Shown here piece by piece: positions 28,624-37,822 of a stretch of 64,000 nt of DNA (position 1 is the first letter of the stretch; each line of letters starts with the position of its first letter). Origin of the DNA: Thermomicrobium sp. (GTDB lineage Bacteria; Chloroflexota; Chloroflexia; Thermomicrobiales; Thermomicrobiaceae); the NCBI GenBank assembly GCA_026419575.1, contig JANZZC010000106.1, forward strand, positions 1 to 64,000. Direction: 5' to 3'. The notes beneath the pieces are model-generated. The model ran no database searches. It had not been told where the DNA came from and saw only the letters and a program-made list of their open reading frames with translations. A program made the translations under genes and the position numbers.

Positions 28624-30837
28624 TCACCGGTTCGTCCCAATCGCTCCTCCGACAGGGGCCACCGTCGCATCGGCACGCAAGCTGATCGCCACGGCCGTCC
28701 CCCCGTCCGGCAGGCCGGTCGCGTGGAGCGATCCGCCCACGAGCCGCACCCATTCCTCGACCACTGCGACGCCGGGGAGCTGCGCCCAAGCCGAGGCGCC
28801 CTCCCACTTGCCGTCGTCGGCAAGCACCAGGAGAATCCCCCCGTCGCGCTGCTGCCGTACGCGGACGACCAGCCGCGTGATCCCCGCCGGGAGACGAGCC
28901 CGTTCGACGAGCGTCTGCACGATCCGATACAGGATCTCTTCCAGCTCTCGCCTTGGTCGCACCGGCAGCTCGCCCATGAACTCGACCGTCAGGCCGACGA
29001 CCCGCTCGAGTTGCGACGCGTAGTCCCGCAACGCTGCGACTACGCCGAGATGCTCGAGCGAGGCGGGACGCACGCGGAAAATGGCGTCCCGGAGGGCTGC
29101 GATCTCCTGAGCGAGTCGATCGCGTACCTGCTCGAGTTCCAAGACCGTCTCTTCGATCGGCTGTCGATCGGCCCGGCGCAGCGTCAACTCGATCCGGTAG
29201 AGCGTCGAGGCCAGTCCTTGGAGGACGGTGGTGTGGATCGTTTCGACAAGCTGCCGTCGTTCGCTCTCCCCGGTCACGAGCGCTTCCGCCAGCGCCCGCT
29301 CGCGACGATCCGGTTCGCCCGCCCGTTGCGCACGGGCGAGGAGCTCCGTCGTCGCCGGCGCGACGAGCGTGGCCAGTCGCTGGAGGGTCACCTCGATCGA
29401 ATGGCTCGGTTCCTCGCTCGCGCAGGCCGCGACGAGCGCGGCCCAGGCGGAGGGAAGCGGCACGACGAGGAGCGAGTGGGCCGGTATCCCCTCCGGCAGG
29501 CACGCCTGCCACTGCTCGCGCTCCGCCGGCCCCAGGCGGACGACCGGTGCCCCCGGCAGCGCCGCCCAAAAAGGAAGCTGCCCGAGCGGGACACGGCGCG
29601 CCGGGAGCGTTCGCCCCTCCAGCGCCCAATACCAGACGATGTCTCCGCCGTCCCGTACGGCGAGCGCGATCGCCACCGCCCCGTTCTGCGACGCGACGAC
29701 CCGCCACGACGCCCGGCTGAGCTGCTCCGGGTCGCTTGCAGCGACGAACGCTTCGGCGACGCTGCTCGACCACCGAGCCAGGCTGTTCGCCGTCGCGGCG
29801 CGCTCCTCCTCGTCGAGCCAAGCGAGGAGCCCGACCAGCGCCGGCGCGAGCTGCTCGAGCACGACTCGCGCGACGACCTCCCCCTCGGTCGTCTCATGCC
29901 GCCAGGCGACGAGAACCGCGCCGCGGGCTCGCTCGATGACGACCGGGAGCGGGACGGCGAGGACGGTCGCGACCCCGTGCGGGAAGAGCAGTTCGAGGCC
30001 ACCGACGGCGCGCAGGACCTCCGTTCGCCCGCGCTCGAGGATCCCCCGCAGCGCCGCGCTCACCCGGCTCGTCGAGAGCACCGCTGGGTCCGGCAGCGCC
30101 TCCGGTTCCCCCCGAGCGACAGCCAACTCCGGACGATCGTCGTCCGTCCAGCGCACGAGGAACGCCGCATCGGCCCGGGCACGCCAGCGCACCGCCTCGA
30201 GGAGTCGCGCGAAAGCCTCGCGAGCGCTGGCGACGGTACCGAGCGCAGCGAGCAGGAGTTCCGCCGGGTGTCCGGTATCCGGCTCACCGCGCAGGCGACC
30301 CCAGAGCGCCGCCGCGAGCACCGGTGCGAGCACGGTCGCCTGTTCCCGCGCCTCTTCCCCGAAGGGCTCCGCCCGCCTCCGACCGAGGTCGAGTCGACCG
30401 ACCACACGAGCGCCGAGACGCAGCGGCACGATCAGGATCTGCTCGAGGTGCTCCCTCCGGAACTCCTCGAGCTCCGCGGCCGTCACGACCGCACTCGCCG
30501 CCGACTCCCGCGGCGCACCCGCGACGACCGCGTCATCGGCGAGACGCTCGAAGTCCGGCGGTATCGCCCGCGAGCGGGGGACTCCCGCTTCAGCACCGCG
30601 CTGCGCGACCAGCTGGAGCTCCCCCCGCGTCACCCGCCAGATCCGCACCAGATCCGCGCCGGTCACCTCCTGCACGATGGCGACGACGGCGTCCCAATCG
30701 AGCGCTTCGCTCGGCGTCCGTGCGAGCATGACGAGGAGCCGCTCCAGCCAGGAGGGCACAGCACGGCCAGCGGTGACCGCCGCCGGCTGCGGTGCGGCCC
30801 GCTCTCGGCTCAACCAACGGAGGCGCCCGTCACGCAT
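28624..30837 (-). CDS. Cytoplasmic GAF-containing NarL-class sensor histidine kinase-like protein with degenerate catalytic domain
   Basis: Tandem GAF-like regions, ESERRQLVETIHTTVLQGLASTLYRIEL DHp-like helix, degenerate HATPase_c (no N-box Asn). Confidence 0.75.
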   Translation of the reverse strand: MRDGRLRWLSRERAAPQPAAVTAGRAVPSWLERLLVMLARTPSEALDWDAVVAIVQEVTGADLVRIWRVTRGELQLVAQRGAEAGVPRSRAIPPDFERLADDAVVAGAPRESAASAVVTAAELEEFRREHLEQILIVPLRLGARVVGRLDLGRRRAEPFGEEAREQATVLAPVLAAALWGRLRGEPDTGHPAELLLAALGTVASAREAFARLLEAVRWRARADAAFLVRWTDDDRPELAVARGEPEALPDPAVLSTSRVSAALRGILERGRTEVLRAVGGLELLFPHGVATVLAVPLPVVIERARGAVLVAWRHETTEGEVVARVVLEQLAPALVGLLAWLDEEERAATANSLARWSSSVAEAFVAASDPEQLSRASWRVVASQNGAVAIALAVRDGGDIVWYWALEGRTLPARRVPLGQLPFWAALPGAPVVRLGPAEREQWQACLPEGIPAHSLLVVPLPSAWAALVAACASEEPSHSIEVTLQRLATLVAPATTELLARAQRAGEPDRRERALAEALVTGESERRQLVETIHTTVLQGLASTLYRIELTLRRADRQPIEETVLELEQVRDRLAQEIAALRDAIFRVRPASLEHLGVVAALRDYASQLERVVGLTVEFMGELPVRPRRELEEILYRIVQTLVERARLPAGITRLVVRVRQQRDGGILLVLADDGKWEGASAWAQLPGVAVVEEWVRLVGGSLHATGLPDGGTAVAISLRADATVAPVGGAIGTNR

Positions 30838-30991
30838 CGCTCATCCTCACGGTCGCGCCCGTCCCCACCCGAAACCTTCGACTGTGAACGTTCGGTGGAG
30901 GAGTATCATCGGTACCGATCGTGCCGGGAGACAGGTCCTCGCAGCGAGGACCGCCGCGGAGCAGACTCGGACGGGGGAACGAGCACGCACG

Positions 30992-31756
30992 GTGCTGGGC
31001 TTGACGTTCTTGGGGACGGGCACATCCAACGGCATCCCGGTCATCGGGTGCCGTTGCCGTACATGCACGTCGGTCGATCCCCGCGACCGGCGAACCCGCT
31101 GCTCCGTCGTCGTCCATCTCGGCGAGCGCAACGTCCTGATCGACACCGCACCCGAACTGCGCCTGCAGGCGGTCGCGGTCGGCTTGACGACGCTGGACGC
31201 CGTCCTGTTCACGCACGCGCACGCCGACCACGTCGGCGGGTTCGACGATCTGCGCCAGTTCAATTTCCTCAGACAAGCGCCGATTCCGGCGTACGCTGAT
31301 CGCGAGACCGCGCGCGAGCTCCGCACGCGCTTCGGTTACGCTTTCAGCGACCCGCTCCCGTTCTACGGCGGGAAACCGGACATCGTGCTCCACGAGTTCG
31401 ACGGCCCCTTCGAGCTCTTCGGCATGTGCGTCGTTCCCGTACCCGTGCATCACGGCGGCTGGACCGTCTTCGGCTTCCGCTTCGGGCCGCTCGCCTACGT
31501 CACCGACGCGAAGACGATCCCAGCCTCGTCGCTCGAGCTCCTGCGTGGCGTCGAGGTACTCGTCCTCAATGCGCTGCGCGATCGACCGCATCCGACGCAT
31601 TTGAGTCTCTCCGAAGCGCTCGCGATTGTCGAGGAACTCGGACCGAAACGAGCGTATCTGACGCACGTCAGCCATGAAGTCTTGCACACCGACTGGAGCG
31701 AACGTCTGCCGAAGCACGTCGTCCTCGCGTACGATGGACTGCGGGTGTGGGTGTGA
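30992..31756 (+). CDS. MBL-fold metallohydrolase (PhnP-like)
   Basis: LTFLGTGTSNGIPVIGCRCRTCTS..., HAHADHVGGFDDLRQFN. Confidence 0.9.
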   Translation: MLGLTFLGTGTSNGIPVIGCRCRTCTSVDPRDRRTRCSVVVHLGERNVLIDTAPELRLQAVAVGLTTLDAVLFTHAHADHVGGFDDLRQFNFLRQAPIPAYADRETARELRTRFGYAFSDPLPFYGGKPDIVLHEFDGPFELFGMCVVPVPVHHGGWTVFGFRFGPLAYVTDAKTIPASSLELLRGVEVLVLNALRDRPHPTHLSLSEALAIVEELGPKRAYLTHVSHEVLHTDWSERLPKHVVLAYDGLRVWV

Positions 31757-33264
31757 GAACGAGGAGGAGTTCGGTCGTGCCCTCATGGCGCCTCCCGGTG
31801 GTGCTCGTCGCGCTCACCCTGGGTCTTCCGCTGGTGTCCTGGCTCCCCGTACGGGCGAGCGAGCTCCCGTTCGCCGATCCCGCGTTCGCCGCACGCTGGC
31901 AACGGGTCGACCGGCCGGTGGCAGCGGGGATCGTCCAGCGCTCCTGGTTGTGGGGGCCGGCGCCGCTCACGCCCGGATGGCGCGAACGGTACCAGGAGTC
32001 CCCGGGGCGCTCCCGCCTGGTCCAGTATTTCGACAAGGGACGCATGGAACTGACGCACCCGGACGGCGATCCGAGCGGGGCCTGGTACGTGACGGGCGGA
32101 CTCCTGACGCGCGAACTCGTCAGCGGACGGATCCAGCTGGGTGACCAGCTGTTCCTCGACACCGGGCGAGGAGCGAGCATTCCGGTCGCCGGGGATCCGG
32201 ACAACCCGTTCCCGACCTATGCCGATCTCGCCGCCGTCGTCGACCGGCCGCAGCCGGACCGTACCGGGCAAGCCGCGACGCAGGTGCTCTCCCCGCAGGG
32301 ATGGTCGGAACGTCCGGAAGCGAGCGCCGATCCCGGCGCCCGCTTCGTGACCTACGTGTCGTACGTCGGACCGGTCGGCGAGCCCGTCGGCTACAACATT
32401 CCGCAGGCGTTCTGGGACTTCATGCAGCGAGGTGGGCTCGTCTGGGAGGACGATGGGATCGCCGAAGCCCAGCCGCTCTTCGATTGGCTCTTCGTCCTGG
32501 GATACCCGATCGCCGATCCCTTCTGGGTCGAGGTGCGGGTGGGCGGGACGCCGACCTGGGTGCTCGTTCAACCGTTCGAGCGGCGGATCCTGACCTACAC
32601 GCCGAGCAATCCGCCTGACTGGCGCGTCGAGATGGGGAACATCGGCCAGCACTATCTGCGTTGGCGATACGAGAAGACGCCGCCCGCTCGCGTCGACGGC
32701 GACCCGGGTTTCTTCGGACTCCGTCCGGGAACGCGTGCCCTCTACTCCTCGACGAGCCGCCTCGACGAGACCTGGCAGGTGACCGGTCCCGATGCGGGCT
32801 TCATCGCCGGTTCCCAGCTCCTGGTGCGCGAAGAATTCCGCGGATCGAGTCGCTGGATCACCTACTGGGCCGTTACCGACCGAGGGCTCGCGCTCTGCGG
32901 GTGGGAACGCTTCACGCGCGCGGGCACCTTCATCGAAACCGTCGTTTTCTGGCCGGCGCTGCACATCCTGGCGCCGGAAGAACTCGTCGAAGGGAACAGT
33001 TGGGAGTCGACCGCCACCTATCTCTCGACGCGGGTGAGCGCGCACCCGGTCACGCTCCGCTTCCAGGTCGACGAACGGACGCTCGTGGGCACTCCCTACG
33101 GCGTGGTTCCGGCGTGGCGGTTGACGGTCGAGGCCAGCGATCCACCCACGTTGCTCCTCTCCTACCTCGACAGTACGCTCTGGTTCAGTCCCGACCTCGG
33201 AATCGTGCAATGGAGCTCGGACCGCTACGCGGCTCAGCTCCGCGAGTTCGTCCCACCCTCCTGA
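31747..33264 (+). CDS. Secreted hypothetical protein with repeat module (VQYFDKGRMELTHPD type)
   Basis: N-terminal signal peptide; shares YF..GRMEL and GYPIxxPFW-type motifs with the downstream gene. Confidence 0.7.
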   Translation: MGVRTRRSSVVPSWRLPVVLVALTLGLPLVSWLPVRASELPFADPAFAARWQRVDRPVAAGIVQRSWLWGPAPLTPGWRERYQESPGRSRLVQYFDKGRMELTHPDGDPSGAWYVTGGLLTRELVSGRIQLGDQLFLDTGRGASIPVAGDPDNPFPTYADLAAVVDRPQPDRTGQAATQVLSPQGWSERPEASADPGARFVTYVSYVGPVGEPVGYNIPQAFWDFMQRGGLVWEDDGIAEAQPLFDWLFVLGYPIADPFWVEVRVGGTPTWVLVQPFERRILTYTPSNPPDWRVEMGNIGQHYLRWRYEKTPPARVDGDPGFFGLRPGTRALYSSTSRLDETWQVTGPDAGFIAGSQLLVREEFRGSSRWITYWAVTDRGLALCGWERFTRAGTFIETVVFWPALHILAPEELVEGNSWESTATYLSTRVSAHPVTLRFQVDERTLVGTPYGVVPAWRLTVEASDPPTLLLSYLDSTLWFSPDLGIVQWSSDRYAAQLREFVPPS

Positions 33265-33314
33265 ACACGGACTGGAACCGAGCGGCACGATCCTGCGTTA
33301 GACTCTTATGGAGA

Positions 33315-33339
33315 GGAGCACCGCCAGCGGCGGTGCTCC
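33315..33339. repeat. Perfect 11-bp stem hairpin in intergenic region
   Basis: GGAGCACCGCC-AGC-GGCGGTGCTCC. Confidence 0.7.
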
Positions 33340-33365
33340 AGCGTAGGGTAGGGAAGGGGTCGTGG

Positions 33366-34739
33366 ATGCCTCGTCGCTTCCAGCTGTCCCTCGGCGTCGC
33401 GCTCGCGTTGGTCCTCTCGATCGTGTCGCAGGTCTCGGGGCCTCGGGACGCCGGTGCCGCCGCCTGGCGGGGGCTCGTCTTGTACTTTCCGCAGACCGGC
33501 CATCACCTCAGCGGCGACTTCCTGTGGGCGTGGATCAGCAACGGCGGGCTCATGACCTTCGGATACCCGATCACGGAGCCGTTCACGCAGGACGGCATGG
33601 TGGTCCAGTACTTCGAGCGAGCGCGCTTCGAGTATCATCCCGAGAACCAGGGGACTCGCTATACGGTGCTGGCGACGCTGCTCGGCAACTGGATGACGGA
33701 GGGGAGACGACACGAAGCGGCGTTCCGCCCGATCCGGATCGATCCGGCCGCGGTGCGCGACGATCCCAACCGACGCTACTTCCCGGAGACCGGGCACACG
33801 CTCGCCTACGGCTTCAAGGCGTACTGGGAGGCCAACGGCGGGCTCTACACCTTCGGCTATCCGATCTCCGAAGAGTTCACCGAGTGGAACCCCGACACCG
33901 GCCAGTACTACACGGTGCAGTACTTCGAGCGCGCTCGTTTCGAGTACCATCCCGAGAACGCCGGTACCCCCTTCGAGGTGCTGCTCGGCCGGCTCGGCGC
34001 CCAATACGCCCAAGCGCGTGGGATCGACACGAGTCCGGTTCCCAAGCGGCCCGATGCGATCGAGGTACCCCCGCAGCTCCTCGACTACCGCTGGTCGCGG
34101 GCAGTGGCCACCGACGACGGGGCCGTCTTCGGCAAGGTAACCGCGACGACGTTGGCGATCCGCAGCGCCCCGAGCAACGCTGCGCCCGTCGTCGCCTGGA
34201 CCTATGCGCGGCATCCGGTACCGATCCGCGGTCTCGTCGTCGGCGATCCGGTCGGAGGGAATCCGATCTGGTACGAACTCGGTGACGGCCGCTACGTCGC
34301 CGCCGCCTGGGTCGAACCGCTCGTGCCCGACCTGCCGCCCCAGCGCTTCGGCGGGCGCTGGGCCGACGTCAGCCTGCGCTCCTTCTATGCCGTCGCTTAC
34401 GACGGCGAGCGACCGGTCTACGTCGCCATCATAACGGCCGGGCGCGATGGGAAGACTCCGGTCGGAGTCTTCCAGATCTTCTACCGCGTGCGCAACGAGA
34501 CGATGGACGCCGCGACCGTCGGTATCCCGCCCGGCTCTCCCGGATACTACTACCTCACCAACGTGCAATTCACGCAGTACTTCAAGTCGGGCGGCTACGC
34601 GCTCCACGGGAACTATTGGACACCACCGTCGCAGTTCGGTGGCTTCACCTCGAACGGCTGCGTCGGCCTGCTGAACAGCGACGCCGAGTGGTTCTGGAAC
34701 TTCTTAAATATCGGCTCGGTCGTGAGCATCCACTACTGA
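33366..34739 (+). CDS. Secreted L,D-transpeptidase (YkuD) with two N-terminal repeat modules and SH3-like linker
   Basis: Signal peptide; two copies of YFPxTGHxLxxxFxxxWxxNGGLxTFGYPIxExF...VQYFERARFEYHPEN; C-term HGNYWTPPSQFGGFTSNGCVGL. Confidence 0.85.
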   Translation: MPRRFQLSLGVALALVLSIVSQVSGPRDAGAAAWRGLVLYFPQTGHHLSGDFLWAWISNGGLMTFGYPITEPFTQDGMVVQYFERARFEYHPENQGTRYTVLATLLGNWMTEGRRHEAAFRPIRIDPAAVRDDPNRRYFPETGHTLAYGFKAYWEANGGLYTFGYPISEEFTEWNPDTGQYYTVQYFERARFEYHPENAGTPFEVLLGRLGAQYAQARGIDTSPVPKRPDAIEVPPQLLDYRWSRAVATDDGAVFGKVTATTLAIRSAPSNAAPVVAWTYARHPVPIRGLVVGDPVGGNPIWYELGDGRYVAAAWVEPLVPDLPPQRFGGRWADVSLRSFYAVAYDGERPVYVAIITAGRDGKTPVGVFQIFYRVRNETMDAATVGIPPGSPGYYYLTNVQFTQYFKSGGYALHGNYWTPPSQFGGFTSNGCVGLLNSDAEWFWNFLNIGSVVSIHY

Positions 34740-34770
34740 GGCACGCCGGTTCCGGTCACCCGCGGGCCGT

Positions 34771-34797
34771 CGCTCCCGGGCTCGCCGCCCGGGAGCG
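34771..34797. terminator. Terminator-like hairpin after L,D-transpeptidase gene
   Basis: CGCTCCCGGGC-TCGCC-GCCCGGGAGCG, 11-bp stem; no U-tract. Confidence 0.45.
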
Positions 34798-34840
34798 GTG
34801 TCCAGCCGTGCCGTACCGGCCATGACGAGGAGCGCTCCGG

Positions 34841-36244
34841 ATGACGACGACCGTCTGGTGGATCCGGCGTGACCTACGGCTCGCCGACAACTGCGCGCTG
34901 GCGACGGCGCTCGAGGGTGCGACCCGGCTCGTTCCCCTGTTCGTCGTCGACCCGCACCTGACCGGTCACTCCGCGCGCAGCCAGCGTCGCATCGCGTTCC
35001 TCTTCTCCGCGCTGCGAGCGCTGGACGAGGCATTGCGCGAGCGCGGTAGCCGTCTCGTCGTCCGCTCGGGGGATCCCGTGGAAGTGCTGCCGCGCGTGGT
35101 CGCCGAGTGCGGGGCGACGCTCGTCGCGGCGGAGGCCGACTTCACACCCTACGCTCGTCGGCGCGACGAGAGGCTCCGGTCCCTCGTCCCACTGCGCCTG
35201 ACTCCCGGTCTCACCCTGCGCATGCCGGGCACCGTTGCGACCCGCGACGGACGGCCACCGCGCATCTTCCGCCACTTCGCGCGCGCTTTCCTGGCCGCTG
35301 GCGAAGCTTCCCGCGACGACCTCCTGCCGCCACCGAGGCGACTGCCCCCGCTCCCGCCGCTCGCGAGCGAACCGTTACCGGATCCACCAGCGTCGCTCCC
35401 CGAGCACTGGACGCCGAGCGAGACGGTCGCGCGCGCCCGACTCGCCCGCTTCCTCGGCGACGCGATCGCTCGGTATCACGAAGCGCGCCACTTCCTCGAC
35501 GGCCAGGGGACGTCGCGCCTCTCCCCCTATTTCCGTTTCGGGCTACTCAGCGTGCGAGAAGCCTGGCACCGCGCCGCGGAACTCCTCGACGATCCGGAAC
35601 GCGGCCCGGGGGCGCGCGCCTGGCTGGACGAACTCCTATGGCGCGAATTCTTCCACCATCTCCTGGCGGCGTTTCCGGAGAGCGTCACGCGGAGTCTCCG
35701 CCCGGCGTTCCGCGACGTCGATTGGCCTGGGGAACCATGGGCACTCGCCGCCTGGCGCGAGGGCAACACCGGCTTTCCGGTAGTCGATGCCGCGATGCGC
35801 CAGCTCGCCCACGAAGGCTGGATCAGCAACCGGGCGCGCATGGTCGTCGCGAACTTCCTGACGCGCTCCCTGCTCGTCGACTGGCGAGCGGGAGAACGCT
35901 GGTTCCGGAAACACCTGATCGACGCTGACCTGGCCGCCAACGTAGGGGGATGGCAGTGGTGCGCCGGTACGGGCACCGACGCGGCACCGTACTTCCGCAT
36001 CTTCGACCCGGTGCGACAAGCCGAGCGGTTCGACCCTACCGGGGAATGGATCCGACAGTGGGTACCGGAGCTCGCCGCCGTACCGCAGCCCTACCTCTCC
36101 GCGCCGTGGACGATGCCTCTGTCGCTCCAGCTGTCCACCGGTTGTCGGGTCGGCCGCGACTATCCCGCACCGATCGTCGACCTCTCGGCTGCGCGGGAAC
36201 GCGCCCTCGCCTGGTTCCGCCCGGTGACTCGACGGAAAGGGTGA
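34841..36244 (+). CDS. phrB: Deoxyribodipyrimidine photolyase / cryptochrome family
   Basis: TTVWWIRRDLRLADNCALATAL..., GTSRLSPYFRFGLLSVREAW, LLWREFFHHLL, NRARMVVANFLTRSLLVDWRAGERWF, GGWQWCAGTGTDAAPYFRIFDP. Confidence 0.95.
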   Translation: MTTTVWWIRRDLRLADNCALATALEGATRLVPLFVVDPHLTGHSARSQRRIAFLFSALRALDEALRERGSRLVVRSGDPVEVLPRVVAECGATLVAAEADFTPYARRRDERLRSLVPLRLTPGLTLRMPGTVATRDGRPPRIFRHFARAFLAAGEASRDDLLPPPRRLPPLPPLASEPLPDPPASLPEHWTPSETVARARLARFLGDAIARYHEARHFLDGQGTSRLSPYFRFGLLSVREAWHRAAELLDDPERGPGARAWLDELLWREFFHHLLAAFPESVTRSLRPAFRDVDWPGEPWALAAWREGNTGFPVVDAAMRQLAHEGWISNRARMVVANFLTRSLLVDWRAGERWFRKHLIDADLAANVGGWQWCAGTGTDAAPYFRIFDPVRQAERFDPTGEWIRQWVPELAAVPQPYLSAPWTMPLSLQLSTGCRVGRDYPAPIVDLSAARERALAWFRPVTRRKG

Positions 36245-37822
36245 CGCTGGTGGCGTCCATCCCGCGCACGACCGAACCCTCGGTGATCGTCATCGGCGGT
36301 GGTATCGGTGGACTCGCTGCCGCTGCGGCCATCGCCAACGCCGGCGTATCGGTGATCGTCCTGGAAGCGCACGTCTATCCCGGCGGATGCGCCGCGACCT
36401 TCCGGCACCGCGGGCGCTGGTACGATGCTGGCGCGACCCTCCTGGCCGGTTTCGCCCCCGGCGGGCCCATGCAGCTGCTCGGCCGAGCAGCCGGTATCCG
36501 GCACTGGCCGGTCCGGCCGACCGAGCTCGCCCTCACGGTCTACCTCGAAGACGGCACCGTGGTAGCGCGCGTCGCTCGCGACGCGCGTTGGGACTTCTAC
36601 CGCTCGGCGTTCCCGACGAGCCTCCCGTTCTGGCATTGGCAGGAGGCGACCGCAGCGCTGCTCTGGGACTTCGCCCTGCGGCTCCCCGAAATCCAGCCAC
36701 GGAGCTGGGCGAGCCTCCGCGAAACCCTCTCGGTGACCGGCGAATGGCTGCTGCGGAGTCGCCCCTCACCGCAGCTGCTGCTCGACCTCCTGCGTCCGGT
36801 CGCGCGTCGTCTCCCGGAAGATCCCCGTTTCCGGCGCTTCGTCGACGCCCAGCTCCTCATCGCCGCCCAAGCGACGGCCGACGAGGTCTACGCTCTCTAC
36901 GGTGCCGCCGCGCTCGACCTGCCGAACCGCGGCGTCGTCGAACCGGCCGGCGGCGCTGGAGCTATCGCCCGGACGCTCGTCGACGCCGTCCGCCGGCACA
37001 GCGGTACCGTGCACTTCCGCCAAGAGGTCGTCGAGATCGAACGGACGCAACGGACCTGGCGAGTCCGCACGCAGCGGGGGCTCGAACTCGCTGCCACGCA
37101 CGTCGTCGCGGACCTGACCCCGTGGGCGCTCGCGCGGCTCTGGAACGACGCACCAGCAGCGCTGCGCCGGCGGACCGAGCGTCCGCCGGCCGGTTGGAGC
37201 GCTTTCCTCACTGTACCTCAGTCTCGACGCCAGCCGCATGCCGGCGATCACGGGGTCGCACCATCAGGTCCTCGCGCCGGGACCGCTCGGCGAAGGGAAC
37301 TCGGTCTTCGTCTCGTTGAGCCCGGCCTGGGACGCGACGCGCGCCCCGGCCGGTCTGCGCGTCGCGACCCTGAGCACCCACACGACCTTCATCAACTGGT
37401 GGAAGCTGGCGCGAACCGATGACCACGCGTATCGAGAGCTCCGCGCGGCGTACGCCGATCGGCTGCTGGAAACCGCCGCGAGCGCCCTGCCTTGGCTGCG
37501 GGGTGCCGTGCGCGACGCCGTACCCGGCATCCCGCTCGCCATCGCCCGGTTCACCCGGCGGCCATGGGGTTGGGTTGGCGGATTCCCGCAACGACATCCT
37601 TTCGTTTCCTGGCCCAGCGAGGTCGCGCCGCACCTCTGGCTCGTCGGCGACAGTGTCTTCCCAGGCCAATCGATTCCGGCGACCGCGCTCGCAGGCCTGC
37701 GCGTCGCACGGGCACTGCTCCGCTCCTTCGGCGCTGACCTGCGGTTGGAGACCGACGAACCGGCGCTCCTACCGGACGTGGCGACCACCTCCGCGGCGCC
37801 GACGCTCGCTCACCCGAAATAG
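36241..37822 (+). pseudogene. CrtI-like FAD-dependent oxidoreductase (phytoene desaturase family) with apparent +1 frameshift near 37205-37225
   Basis: VIVIGGGIGGLAAAAAIANAGVSVIVLEAHVYPGGCAATF in one frame; C-terminal YLSLDASRMPAITGSHHQVLAPGPLGEGNSVFVSLSP...LWLVGDSVFPGQSIPATALAGLRVA continues in the +1 frame. Confidence 0.75.

Noticed and set aside
26174-29023. 949-aa plus-strand ORF and the 922-aa ORF at 28531-31299
   Set aside because: Antisense to CoA-transferase, response regulator and kinase genes; low-complexity Arg/Asp-rich composition. Only the 3' portion in another frame (PhnP-like, 30992-31756) is real.
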